From Cenococcum geophilum 1.58 (lineage: Eukaryota; Ascomycota; Dothideomycetes; Gloniales; Gloniaceae): a DNA stretch of 64,000 bases. The notes under the pieces are model-generated. The model did no database searches, was not told where the DNA came from, and saw only the letters and a program-made list of their open reading frames with translations. Positions 34,986 to 46,650 of this stretch are shown piece by piece (positions within the stretch are counted from its first letter, which is position 1; each line of letters opens with the position of its first letter). The stretch is from positions 1,860,001 through 1,924,000 of the forward strand of contig KV748195.1 of the NCBI GenBank assembly GCA_001692895.1, given 5' to 3'. Made by a program: the position numbers and the translations under genes.

Positions 34986-35684
34986 ATAGCCAATAAGATT
35001 AATATTAAAACTTATTAATTAGGACCATAGCTAAGGCTCTATTAGTATTAAGATAATTAATTAAACTATTTAATAAAAGGCCTTTAAGTAGCTACTATTT
35101 CTAATATTAATCCACTTTAATTATATCCACTAATAGTCTATTACGCTTATTAATACCTTTTTTTTTTTAGTTTAACTAAAGACTTATTTATATGCAAAGT
35201 CTATAACTAATATAGAAAATATATTAAAAACAATCTTCTTAAGCATTAGATAGAGGATTTAACTAACTTTAAGCTACTAGTAAGAGGATTAAAAACGATG
35301 TTATTTACTTTACCGCTATTATTAGTTCAGATTTTAATAAACTTAAGGCCTATATTATAGTAGCGGTTAAGCTTACTAGTATAGGAGGGCAAGGCTCTAT
35401 TAATAGGAAGTTTAGAGTTTTTAGTTAGCAACAGCCGGTCGGTATCAGTCGGTTAGTAATAGTCGGTCGATAACAGTTGGTCGGTAATAGTCGGTCGGTA
35501 ACAGTTGGTTAATAATAGTCTATAAAGAAGAGAAGGAAAGAGTGTATTTCTGTCGGCTTATTCTGTCTAAGTTGTTTCTAATTATTAAAAGTCAAAGGTT
35601 AGGAAGGAGAAAAGCCGAAGGCTCTATATATATAGGGAAATATTTATAATTCCAAGACGTTAGATAATAACTATGCTATACCAC
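34986..35684. other. Unassigned spacer with a 14-bp tandem repeat
   Basis: AT-rich and RIP-like. It contains a T run (35159-35168) and the 14-bp array at 35432-35519. No protein domain recognised on either strand. Confidence 0.5.
35432..35519. repeat. 14-bp minisatellite, 6 units
   Basis: Unit AGTCGGTCGGTAAC, with alternation between CGG and TGG and one unit of 15 bp. It lies about 165 bp before the hAT element. Confidence 0.8.
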
Positions 35685-35759
35685 CAGGGTTATAAATAAT
35701 TGGATTGTTAATTCGCAATCTAATTATAATCCGATTACAAATTATATTAGCGGCTTGGC

Positions 35760-36135
35760 ATTCCTATATTAATAATTATAAACTAAAGCTCTCTTTTACA
35801 TTGTATAAAAAATAGGCTTTAAAGCAGATCTATCCTAGGTTACAAATACACTTTAATTAATTAAGCTTTCTTCTTAGAATAAGGGGAAATATTAAAGCCT
35901 AATCCTTTTATATACCCGAGAACCATATAAAGATAAGCTAGCGCAAGATAAAAACGGAAAAAAATTCTATTACTATAAGTCCATAGACTACAAGTATAGT
36001 ACAATAGTTACTATAAATTTCCAGAGGTGTCTTAAACGAAATCACTTAATTAATATTAGCCTCTTAAGAATAGGTTGTATAAAAACTAAAGCAAATGCTA
36101 TACTTAAGGATTTTTAGGGGCAGGCTAGATCTAAA
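35760..36135 (+). pseudogene. hAT transposase N-terminus (BED-type zinc finger region)
   Basis: The plus strand reads YYYKSIDYKYSTIVTINF and then a CLKRNHLINISLL segment. In fungal hAT transposases this is the BED zinc finger, with Cys and His here changed to Tyr in part, and the arginine-rich helix preserved. It continues KTKANAILKDF to the F insertion at 36135. Confidence 0.78.
36131..36135. repeat. Target-site duplication of element F, left copy
   Basis: CTAAA, repeated at 42842-42846. It lies within the hAT transposase frame. Confidence 0.92.
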
Positions 36136-36394
36136 TGTAACGGCTTGCACAAATGCCTCTAAACTAAAGCTTGTGGATTGCTATCTAATAAAGATACGAA
36201 GTTAAGGAGAAGGAAAGGGGGTTATGAGGGCTGGTATTAACAAATAGGTAGCGTAAGTCGCCAAGGCGCTAGCAGTAGACGAGCCAATAGTAGGTAAGCT
36301 AATAGTAAGAAATAGTACCAGATAGTATATAATAGTATAATAGGTGGCAGAATATAGCAGAACTTGGTAGGTAACGCGCTCTAGCACTATTACA
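36136..36394 (-). repeat. Element F 3' LTR (left copy)
   Basis: 259 bp, TGTAACGGCTTGCAC to GCACTATTACA. Same length as 42583-42841, with differences nearly all transitions. Confidence 0.93.
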
Positions 36395-36411
36395 TTACCC
36401 CCCCCTCCTAA
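36395..36411 (-). promoter_or_regulatory. Polypurine tract of element F
   Basis: TTACCCCCCCTCC on the plus strand, a G-rich purine run on the coding strand directly upstream of the 3' LTR. Same layout as C and J. Confidence 0.75.
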
Positions 36412-36419
36412 AAAAGCCT

Positions 36420-37900
36420 GCCCTTAGGCGTTATCTAAGCTCCTTATTGTTGTCTAAATTGTTATAGTTATCTAACCCTTCTTCCTAGCACTTAATCCAG
36501 CTATTTAATTTATGTGGTAGTCTAGGGAGGTTAGGGTAAGCTAGGTAGAAGTCCCGCAGCTTATAGGGGGAGTACTTAAAGTTAGATACGGGATACCATT
36601 CTAGGTCTTTATTATGGCCTACTTAGCTTATACAGTATTTTAAGACCCTACGGTCCTTTTTAACCGCTAGGATTTTTTTTAACTTCCTATTCTTTATTCT
36701 CTATAATCTAGATTAGTGGTAGGGGGTTAGGTATTCGCAAGCCGTAGTAGGTTTAGTAGGCCTATTCTAATTAAAGGATATTTAGGGTGTATACCCGTTA
36801 AGCAGTTTAAATAGCGATATCCCTATACTATTATAGGGGAGTGTAAGCTACGCGTAGTCTATTATAGGTAGTAATTCTAACTAGTTGTCCTAATAGTAGT
36901 CTATAAAGGGGCGTAGTCGCTAATTAAGATACTAGTTTATAATCTCGGTTTAGCCGTCCGGCTAAGAGTAAAATATAATAAAGAGTTTAATCTTAATCCT
37001 AAGGATACTGTAGAGTTTATTCTAGAAATCTAATATAAACTAGGGACTATAGTTAGAAATAATTAATTTAGGGGCACCATAGAATTAATAGATGTTATTA
37101 ACGTAGAGGTAGGCTATATCCTTCGCAGTTATAGTCTTAAAATAAGGAAGGGAGACGGATTATTTATATAGCCGGTCAATTACTATAAAGGCCGTATTAT
37201 AGCTGTGGGCGTCCTTTAGAAATAACTTAAAGTCTATTATAATATATTACTAAGGGCGTTCTAAAATAGGTAGTGGTTATAACCACCCAGGGGTTTAATC
37301 CCTAAGAGTATCTGCGCATTTATAGGCGTAGTAGTTTTTAATAAATCGTTCTATATTAAATAAAAGTCCTTACTAGTAGTAATAGGGCGCTAGTAGTTGG
37401 TAGGTCTTATTTTAACTAGAGTATACTATAGAGACTTAACGGTAGACTTCACGGATTAGCTTTATTTATAGGTTATTAATATCTAGAATTATAAGCCGTT
37501 CTTAGTATAGAAGCAGTCCTTCTTCTATTTTTAAATTAGGGTTACCTTTTATAGCTTAGTTGCGGAGGGCTTTTAGGGAATTAGCCATGCGGTTTATAGT
37601 TAGGATACAGTTAACTAGCCCTATTAATTTGTCTAAGACTTCTTCTTCTAAGGGTGCTAACCTATTTTATTTGGAGTTTAGTTCTTTAAGAATCTATAGG
37701 TTAAGCTATTTAAGGTAGAGGAAGGCGCGCGTCTAATATTAGGTTTTTAGCTCGTCCTAGGGTTCTATATCTTATTCCCTTCGGGTTAATATATTAGCTT
37801 TAGTATTTTACTTACTAGAACAATATATAATTATAAAGAAGAATTAGGAGAGTATTTCAGCCTAGCAGGCTTATTATTTAGTAAGTTGCTTTATAGTTAT
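36420..37900 (-). pseudogene. Element F integrase and chromodomain-like C-terminus (relic)
   Basis: Minus-strand C-terminus reads PYKLRDFYLAYPNLPRLPHK and a final KCxEEGLDNYNN-type tail at 36430-36570, the C-terminal signature of this fungal chromovirus family. The integrase core lies between about 36700 and 37800. Stops throughout. Confidence 0.8.
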
Positions 37901-37959
37901 AATACTCTAGGGCTTTATAATCCGAATATATTTTAACCTAAGAGTTAGTGCCTTTAAGC

Positions 37960-39740
37960 TCTGCGCGCTATTAGGATAATAATTAGATAATAGCTAGCAT
38001 TTCTTTATTATATACTTTATAGTTATACTTAGCCGGGTTTATTATTTTCAAAAAGAAGGCAATAGGGTACCATTCGCCGTCTAGATGTAGCTGTAATAGG
38101 ATTCCCGCTATAACTCCGTTAGAAGCGTCCGTTTTTAGTATTAATTTAAGGTCTAGATTATAGTGATAAAGGATTAGAGCAGAGATAAGCCGATCTTTTA
38201 ACTCCCTAAAGGCTTTTATATAGTTATTATTAAAGATAAAAGGCGTATCTTTCCGGGTAAGTTATATAAGAGGCTTTACTACTATTCTATAGTTACGGAT
38301 AAACTAATAGTAGAAGTTATAAAAGCTAAGGAAGGACTAGATCCCTTTAATAGTATAAGGGGGTTTCTAGTTATAGATTGCTTTAACCTTCTCCGGATTA
38401 AGTTTAATTCTATTTATAGTAATAATAAACCTAAGATACTTTATATACTTTACCCTAAATTTATATTTCTTAATATTAACTTATAAGCCTATATTTTGTA
38501 GTCTTTTTAAAACCTTCTTAATATAAACCTAGTGCTCTAGTTTGTTATCTAAGTATATAATAATATAGTCTAGGTATACTGTGTAGAATTCGTTAAGGTA
38601 GTTAAATAGGACGTTATTTATATACCTTTAGTACGTAATAGGCCCATTTATAAGTCTAAAAGGGAGGACTTTATATTTATAAAACCTATAATAGGTACAG
38701 AACGTTATTAAGTCTTTAGAAGTAGGGTTTATTTAAATTTAGTAGAAAGCCTAACAGATATTAAGTTTAGTAAAGATTTTTGCCCGGCGTAAACGTGTAA
38801 GGGTCTTATTAATTAAGGGAAGAGTGTACTAATCCTTTTAGCTAATAGCGTTTAACTTTTAATAGTTAATATAAAAGCGTAGGCCTCTATTAGGCTTTTT
38901 TATAAATAGAATAGGTAAAGTAAAAAGGGCTTAACTTAGCTTAATAAACCCTTTATTAAGGTTATTAATTAAGTACTACTTTATTGCTTTTAGCTTATCT
39001 ATTAATTATTAGTAGAGGGGGCTAAAGCCTAGCAAGTTACTAGCTTTTAATTAAATCTTATAGTTATATATCCGGTGAGGTAGTAGCGTATTTAAAGCCG
39101 TCTTTAAGAATACGTACTTATAATCTGCGTAGATAGTAAAAAGAAGGCATTTAACTAGTTCCTTATTGGTTTCCTTAGCTAGCTTTTTCTCCCTATTATT
39201 AATAATTTAATTAATCTTATATAGGCTTATTAGAAAGACTTTATTGTCTTTCTAGTATATATTAAAGTAAAACACTATAGCGCTAATTGCGGTAATGTCT
39301 ACTATAGGGGGGCTATATAATAATAAGGATATACGTAACCTTAGGGGCTTCTAGGGTATTGGCGCTATTATTACTCCTTTTAGCTCCTATCGCATCTTTT
39401 AGAGGTTATCCCTTATATCTTATTAATACGTTTTTTTCTATACCAGTTAAATCTACGTAATTTAGACGTTATTTATATTACTATCTATCCCGCTTCCGTA
39501 TATAGAGTCCTTATTAACTATAGTGCTTTAAGAAAGTATCTTTACCAATATAAAAGAATTCCTTTTAGTTTTATAACTGGCATCTTTTTAGGTAAAGGCT
39601 AGGTTATAATTAGTTATATTCTACTAATAGGTAGGGTTAGCCTTTGCGGCTAGTGTTTTACGGTTAGTTCGGATTTCCCTAATAAAGGAGGGTAATTTTA
39701 GTTTATCCTCTGGCTAGACAAACTGTCTTTACCGTATATT
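37960..39740 (-). pseudogene. Element F reverse transcriptase and RNase H (relic)
   Basis: RNase H motif YNKEMLAII at 37987-38025, preceded by GEWYPIAFF. RT block KYIKYLRFII near 38430-38460. The catalytic motif at 38565-38576 reads YLDY: the first Asp is kept and the second is Tyr, a transversion that RIP does not explain. Confidence 0.85.
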
Positions 39741-39853
39741 TAACTAAATATTAAAGTAAGATATCTATCTTTAGTTAAGGATTATATTATAGGAACCTAG
39801 GTCTATAATATAAAAGGAAATACTATATTAGCGCCGTCTATTAGGGAGATATA

Positions 39854-39868
39854 TAACTTTAGGATATA
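39854..39868. repeat. 15-bp target-site duplication, left copy
   Basis: TAACTTTAGGATATA, identical to 40888-40902. The length points to a non-LTR type integration. Confidence 0.9.
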
Positions 39869-40887
39869 ATAATAATTTATTGCTTAACGTCTAATACGGA
39901 TCCTACGCGGCCTACGCAGACTACTCTATATATAGGGGAAACTTGTAAATTTATAGGAAGAAAACCCCTAATATGTTAGGGGAGGAAAAACCCTATAAGC
40001 TACCTTAGTAGGATAAAAAACCCCAAATTGCTATGCCTGTACGTAGCAGCGGCCCTACGGGCCTATAGCTACGTCCTCCTCCTTAGACGTTTTAAACTCC
40101 TTAGGAACTACTACTTCCTTCTTTAGCTTATCCAAAGCTAGGGTTTACTACGTCCTAGCTAGGCCTTGCTAATTAATTGCCGTACGCTTATAGTTGTGTC
40201 CTATATTTTAACCACCCCCTATATACTGTCTCTTGTTAACCATTACTATATATACTATGCCTCCCCCCCCTAAGGCCTATTGAAGGCGTAAGGGGGATTT
40301 ATCCGTTCTACTATCCTAATACTAAAAGATAAAAGTGGGATGTGTGTGTATATATTTAGGTATCTTTTATACCTAAGCCCTAGTCACTAGGCCCTCTCTA
40401 AGGGCACCACTCCGTTAAGAGGAGACAAGGAAAACCGTACGGGGTTATCCAGCTGCCGCTTTTAGTAGTATTATAGCAGTATGGCGAGTGACCGCATGCT
40501 CCGCGGGCGATCGCCCTAGGGGTTAAGAGGGGCTGTATATTTGCTCGTTCGTTCGTTTACGTTTATTTATTCATTAATATAAGGTCGTTAATACTTTCTA
40601 CTGGGGGTCGGGGGATGTTATTAAATACTGTGTATCCATGTTAGATCGTATAGGTGCCCTAGATAGGAGAACCACGTAGTAGTCGTCGTATTATAGAGAG
40701 CCAACAGTAGTGGTTTTTAAGATCTTACCATCCGAAAATTTTTCACCACCGCCCTTAACGCCTACAACTACTACTAGGTTCTGTCCGCACGCTATACAAT
40801 GTCTCTGCGTTGGCTCTGGATCTAAACTTCGAAGACTAGGTTTGTAGCCGTCACCACGTATAAGTATAGAGTCCGATTTTAACGGCC
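39869..40887. mobile_element. 1.0-kb retroposon-like insert in element F, family unknown
   Basis: 1019 bp bounded by a perfect 15-bp duplication. The left end is ATAATAATTTA, which could be a short (TTA)n tail of a minus-strand element. The body keeps more CpA/TpG than F, with GC-rich patches around 40380-40560. The minus strand has a weak frame opening MVNKRQYIGGG near 40240, with a KLKKEVVVPKEFKTSKEE stretch. There is no RT, transposase or RNA polymerase III box that I can identify. Confidence 0.7.
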
Positions 40888-40902
40888 TAACTTTAGGATA
40901 TA
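40888..40902. repeat. 15-bp target-site duplication, right copy
   Basis: TAACTTTAGGATATA, identical to 39854-39868. Confidence 0.9.
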
Positions 40903-41059
40903 GGTAACCGGCTTACTAGCTTAACTGTTATAGCCTTTTACTTAAATAGGCTTCTCTAGTTAGGTAGCTTTTATATTTAGAAATTTAGCAATATTAATTA
41001 TATAGGTAGTATTTATAAAGGTAAAGCTATTAGCTTTAGTGTTAATAAGGGCGGTTAAG

Positions 41060-42560
41060 TTAACTTTATATTTATTTTAAAATACTATATATAGAACCGT
41101 AAAGTGTTTCCCACCTATTAACTAACTTAGATTAATCTCTTTAAGATTAATAAGATACCTTAGGGGGGAGTCTTTCCCTAGGGTTCTTCTTTTCCTAACT
41201 TATTAGACGTTTCTCCTTCCTCTATCTCTTTAATATTACCTATATTCTTTAGCTCTAGGCAAAATAAGGTAAAGTAATCCTTCTTATTATAGTTATAGTA
41301 CGTAGCCGAGGTAGGGCTAATTAGGGTATTATAATAAGTATTAGTTAAAGGTGTAGTATATAGCTAGTTAGGCGAGGCTCGCTAGTGCGTAAATATAACC
41401 GCTTTTAGTATAAGAGTGGTTATGGCTTATCTTTCTACTTTAGCTCCTATAGGTATAGCTAATAAGTTTTAATTATTTTAGGGTCGCTTCTACTAATTAA
41501 GGTAGATATTAATTTACTTTAGTTCTAAATCTAATAATAGGTAATAAGTTGCGAGTCTATTATACGTTAGAAGGTTATTTAAGGTTATAGCGATCTTCTC
41601 TTATAGCTGGATTATTAGCTTATTATATAGGTATAATTAGTAGTTCTTAAGTAGAACCTAGCCTTCTCCTATAAGGTATAGGAATTAAGTTTAGAATTTA
41701 GTAAAGGGTTAGTTTAGTTTTGTTATTAGGCAGTTATAGTTATACTAGGCGTCCTATACTTTATTTAGGTTAACGTAAATAGCCGCTAGGTGCTGTATTA
41801 TCTTATTAATAAATATAAATTAGATAGGGGAATTGTCCTTAAACTTGGCTTAAAGGTGCCATTAGGCGTCCCCAGTAGTTCGACTAAAGAGGTAGAGTAT
41901 TTTAGCTTCTTTAAAAAGAAAATGGTTATAGTTAACGCGGAGCTTTCCTTATACTTAAATCCTCTAATTCTTAAAGATATAGTCTATCCTATTATATAGT
42001 AGTCTGGGGTTAAGGAGTTTAACAGACTTTAATTACTTTATTATTATATCTATACTCCTTAGTATATTATATTTAGTAGAGTAAATAGGTTAGCTAGGGC
42101 TTTAAAAAGGGGAAGCTAGGCTATTTTACAGGGCCGTAAGGCTTTTTAGGATCTCCTATAGGGTCTCTTATATATTCCTTACCTTAAGATAATTAGCTTT
42201 TTGGCTAGCTGCAAGGGCGCGAATCTACTCGCGTACGTTTATAATATTACTATTATCTTTAATTTCTAATCCTAACTGGATCTTAGGTTTCTCTTAGGTT
42301 TCTTTTAGGTAGAGGCAGCTCTCTTAAATAAGCTAACTTTAGGTGCTATTATTAGCTTTTTAGAGTTTGTTAGTATTATATACTTTAGTTTTAATTATAG
42401 GGGTATAGGTCTAGTCCTATCTAGCTTATAAAGTAGGATATTAGTAAGGCCTTCCCAGGTAATATAGAGTAACTTTAGTGTCTAAGTATAACGCGTTAAC
42501 GCGCTATTGTAGATAAGGGTCTTCTTTTAGGGTGGGATATTATTAAGGCCTTTCTAGGCA
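41060..42560 (-). pseudogene. Element F gag relic with zinc knuckle
   Basis: The zinc knuckle at about 41285-41330 reads Y-Y-N-Y-N-K-K-D-Y-F-T-L-F-C, a CCHC box in which two Cys and the His became Tyr. Upstream is a gag core rich in amphipathic helices (about 41500-42500), heavily stopped. The plus-strand open frame at 41790-41999 is a shadow of this gag. Confidence 0.72.
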
Positions 42561-42582
42561 ATATAGGGAGAGCTTAGTATAA

Positions 42583-42841
42583 TGTGACGGCTTATATAAA
42601 TGCCTCTAAACTAAAGCTTATAGATTGCTATCTAATAAAGATACTAAGCTAAGGAGAAGGAAAGGGGGTCGCGAGGGCTAGTGTTAACAAATAGGTAGTG
42701 TAAGTCGCTAAGGCGCTAGCAGTAGACGAGCTAATAGTAGGTAAGCTAATAGTAAGAAACAGTACTAAATAGTATGCGATAGTATAATAGGTGGCAGAAT
42801 ATGGCAGAACTTAGCAGGTAACGCGCTCTAGCACCGTTATA
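42583..42841 (-). repeat. Element F 5' LTR (right copy)
   Basis: 259 bp, TGTGACGGCTTATA to GCACCGTTATA, followed by CTAAA (42842-42846). Confidence 0.93.
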
Positions 42842-42846
42842 CTAAA
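42842..42846. repeat. Target-site duplication of element F, right copy
   Basis: CTAAA, identical to 36131-36135. Confidence 0.92.
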
Positions 42847-44500
42847 AGCGATCTATTAAAGTTTAAATATATTATTTTAAAGACCTTTCCTAATCGCGAA
42901 GTTATTAATTAAGGCCTTATTAATATAATTATTATATAAAACCTTCCATTTAATATAGTTAAATAGCCAGAATTTTATACTTTCTATTAAGCTTTAAATT
43001 AGAAGTCCTAGAGCTTTCTTATAGCAGCTTATAGAGATATTAGCCAGAAGATTAAATAATTATTTAATTCTTAAAAGGATGTTATATAAAAGACACTTTA
43101 GTTAGCGATTTTAAACATTTATCTCTCTATTAATATCCAGACCTCTTTAAATAACTACTTCCTCCTTACTATTTGCTCCTATTTTATTAATACTTAAGAG
43201 TAAAGAGCGTAGGCTCTTTTTAATTTATAACTAATCGTAAACTATAGCAGAGAAGAATAGTGGAATACCCTTTTTTTAGTGCTATTAGATTACGGTATTA
43301 TATAAAAGACTAGGACTATTATTAGTGACAATTCTTTAATAAACAATATACTATGTTATATAATATCCAATTTCCTACTAAAGAATAAAGATATTTAATA
43401 GGATCCTATCTATTAACTAATTCGATACTAAAGGCATGTTATTAACCTTGCGGTTAATTCTTTCCTCTTTAATACTACTTAGGAGGAAGAGATTAAGGCG
43501 TATAAAAGGCCCTCTAAAAACGAGAGTATAAAGCTAGAGATAATATATAATAAGGCTGCGTAAGAGAATAAAATGTATATATTTTGCGCAATAGGTACGC
43601 TTAGGCGGTTATATAATATTATTATCTACTCCTACTCTTAAAGCAATTATATAAAGCAGTTTAAGTTAATTATTAGGCCAAGGATTTCTCTTAATAATTA
43701 TATAAGATAGAGTGGCTAGTAGTAAATACTGGAGACTATAATCTAGTGTAGGTTTAGAGTTAACTAGTATATAAAGACTTTCTTAACCTAGTCAATTAGT
43801 CCCTCCTTTATACAATTAAGAACTTCCTTAAGCCCTTTTATAACGTAACTATAAAACTTTAAGGGCATAGCTTAAGCCTTAGTAAAGTTTTCTTTATAAT
43901 AGACGTCCTTATTAAATTAAACTAAGACTTAAAGCATCGTATTAAATAAGCTTAGGAAAAATTTAATAAATACTATACTAAAACGGACAGCTCTCCTCTC
44001 TACGCTATAGCACTAATTCTTTAGCCTTAGCGTTATGCGAAATATATTAAAGAGGTATAGAAAAAGAAGTGGCAGAAACCTACGCTTTAAAAGTCGAAGT
44101 AGCTCTAGGAGCGGTTCTAAGATTTATATCCCCTTCGTACTATATTGTACGAGAGGCCTTTATAGTATTAGATATGGGAAAAAAAGCTAGGTAAGTTTAA
44201 TCTTATTGCAAACAATCTTAAAGAAAGGATTGTTTAACTGCAAAGCCTTAATAAGTATAAGGATTGCTGCTTTAAAGCTCTATATAAAATATAGGGCCTA
44301 GCTCTTTATTAATGGACTTAAGAGCCGTAAAGAAAACGATAGCTAAGGCTTTTAATTATTGCTATAAATACCCTCTCTATTCTAGCTATAAGCGATAATC
44401 TAAAGAGAGTTTTCTTAGGTAGCTGTTATATAATAAGCTAGAAAAGAACAAAGATGGGAATAGATAGCCTTAAAAGAATAAAATATTTATAAAAAAAAAC
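42847..44500 (+). pseudogene. hAT transposase body and C-terminus (relic)
   Basis: Plus strand: INIIIIxNLPFNIVKxPEF at about 42920-42975; SINIQTSLNNYFLLTICSYF at 43127-43190 (the family's LWTSxN block); YGII then an IISDNSLINN segment at 43295-43350 (the GYFVADNASSND block, with catalytic Asp kept). The C-terminal AxEKFNKYYTKTDSSPLYAI block is at 43940-44010. TAA/TAG replace Gln repeatedly. It is cut by the LTR of element C at 44536. Confidence 0.85.
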
Positions 44501-44535
44501 CATATGGAAGCGGGATTTCAAATAGGGTTGTTTAG

Positions 44536-44751
44536 TGTTAGCGACTTAGTTAATCAAGGTATAAGTATGGTAAGATGGGCGCGCAAGCCTATATGATTAG
44601 ATTGTCTATAAACAAGGATTTAAAGCTAAAGGAAAGGAAAGGAAAAAGACAAGTAGTGCTGCTTGAAGTTATATACAATCTTTAAGTTACGTGGCTATAG
44701 TTATCTGCCAAGTTCTACCGCATTCTACTAAGTTCTGCTAGTACCGTAACA
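44536..44751 (-). repeat. Element C 3' LTR
   Basis: 216 bp, TGTTAGCGACTTAG to GTACCGTAACA. It matches the A LTR (11826-12062) in orientation but lacks one of its CTGCTAAGTT reiterations. TTACCCCCCCC follows as the polypurine tract on the coding strand. Confidence 0.88.
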
Positions 44752-44769
44752 TTACCCCCCCCCCTCTAA

Positions 44770-46650
44770 AAAAAGCCTGCCCTTAGGCTTTATAGTCCAT
44801 ATTATACCTATAGGGCGTTTTTATCTTTACGTTCTTCCGGTAGCTTATCGTCTTTATTATACTAGCATTCCATCTATTTGTCTAGGTATTTTAGCGGTCT
44901 AGGTTTATTAGAGTAATGGCTATAAAACTTTTAAAGCTTATAGGGACTACCTATAAAGTTCTATATAGGGTACTAAGTAGGGTTTAGGTTATATCCTTTC
45001 CATTTAATATAATACTTTAGCATTCCCCTTACAAGTTTATAGGCTAGTCTTTTTTCAATTTTCTATTTATCGTCGCCATTAATTTATTCTTTTATCCAGG
45101 TAGTAGGTTATTTGTAGCTTTCTATAGCTTATTTAGTAAAAAAATAGGGTGGACCTTAATTAAATTTAGGAGCTTTACTTTATATAAGTTGCTTATTTTC
45201 TTAAGGACCTTAAATAGTCCTACTATCTAATAGTCTAGCTTATAGCTAGGCCGTTTTATCTTCTAGTTTTTTATTTTAACTTAGACTATATTATCTATAG
45301 TAAAATTAGGCTCTTGCTTATAGTTATTTGCCTACTATTCTATTAATTTCTAGGCCTTTTTTAAGTTTATATAGGTTACTACCTAGGCTTCTTCTAAGCG
45401 CTTAGTATGCTGCTAGGCTTCCTTATAAGATAGTTACTCGCGTATAGTTTAGGGCCTTTCTAGTCTTTCCCAATTAAAGCTTATATAGGGTAAATAGCCT
45501 ATTTCTAGTTAAATAGGAGTAAATCCTGTAGAGTTATAAGGTAGGGTTGCTTGGGTATAGTTTATTAGGGGTAGTAATTTAGCCTAGCTATCCTAGAAGT
45601 AGTTAATAAAGGGCTAGAGTCTCTAGTCTAAATATTAATTTATAATCTCCGCCTAGCTATCTATTTAGAGGTAGTATACTATAAAAAGCTTTAACTTAAT
45701 ACCTAAAATTTAGGTAAACTCTTTCAAAAAAGCTAATATAAACTGTAGTTTATAATCGGATATAATAGTATTAAGTAGTCTGTAGATTTGGTAGACATAA
45801 TAGATATATAGTTAGGCCGCCTCTTTAGTGTTAATATTCTTATAATAGGGGATTAAGAATAGGCGCTTACTAAAGCGGTTAACTAGGATTATAATTATAT
45901 TATATCCGTTACGGTCTATAGGTAGTTTATAAAAGTCTATAAAGATATACTACTAAGGGCGTCCTAGTATTAGGAGTGGCTTTAATAATCCTAGGGTTTT
46001 ATCTTGTAGAATTATAGACCTATAGCGGTTATTATAGTTCCGTATATAGCGGTTAATATCTATAACTATTTTAGGCCAGCAGTAGCGGTCGCTAATAATT
46101 CTATAGGTCTTATTTTTTTTATAGGGTAGGCCGTAAAGACCTAGGTATATACTTTAGTAATAAGCCAAGTCCGTAAGTTCTATTCCTTTACTATTACTAG
46201 CCGTTACTAGTACTTAAGTAATCCATTTTTAAGGGACTATAGGCTAGTAACGTCCTTTGACTTTTTACGGTACTCCTATAGAGAAGGGGCCGTACTGTTT
46301 ATCTATAGTAGTTTATTAATAAAGTTAAATCTTAAGGGGTTAATAGGATATATATCGGCACCTAAAGAGTTTATACTTAGTTTTACCCATATCTAGGAGC
46401 TAAGGTACTTTAGTTATAATAGTGTCTAGGTCTATAATATAACCTTTATAGCTATCTAGTTATCTAGGTCCTATTTATACCTTATAAGGACGTCCGCACA
46501 ATTTATAGCGCCTAGTCTATATATAATTAAGAAGTTAAACTAGAATAGGATATCCGCCTAACATGCTTACCAAGCTATAAGTTCCTTAGTTATTATAAAG
46601 TATTTTAGGACTATAATCCGAAACTACCTAAATAGGCTTAGAAATCCCCT
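44770..46650 (-). pseudogene. Element C integrase and chromodomain-like C-terminus (relic)
   Basis: The C-terminus reads SNKPRPLKYLDKWM then NKDDKLPEERKDKNALYRY (about 44800-44920), the same tail as J and F. The integrase core (about 45100-46270) matches the left part of family A that is outside the window. Stops throughout. Confidence 0.8.

Larger units (their letters stand above)
39741..41010 (-). pseudogene. Element F protease, split by an insert
   Basis: On the minus strand ALINTKANSFTFIN (an aspartic-protease start, Asp-Thr/Ser-Gly changed) is readable near 41010-41060. It runs to KPVTYILKL at about 40890 and resumes as YISLIDGANIVFPF at about 39820-39860 after the insert 39869-40887 and one copy of its duplication are removed. 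Confidence 0.7.
36136..42841 (-). mobile_element. Complete Ty3/gypsy element F nested in hAT G
   Basis: 6706 bp with two 259-bp LTRs and the perfect duplication CTAAA (36131-36135 and 42842-42846). It is on the minus strand, with the polypurine tract beside the left LTR. It carries gag, protease, RT, RNase H, integrase and chromodomain, all RIP-broken. The protease is split by a 1.0-kb insert at 39869-40887. Related to A, C and J. Confidence 0.93.
35685..44535 (+). mobile_element. hAT DNA transposon G, interrupted by F and truncated by C
   Basis: The 5' end begins CAGGGTTATAAATAATTGG, a hAT-like terminus. Transposase relics are on the plus strand at 35760-36135 and 42847-44500, and F with its CTAAA duplication splits them. 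The 3' end is not seen because element C starts at 44536. Strongly RIP-mutated and the oldest layer of the right-hand nest. Confidence 0.85.

Noticed and set aside
41790..41999. 69-codon plus-strand open frame
   Set aside because: It is antisense to F gag.
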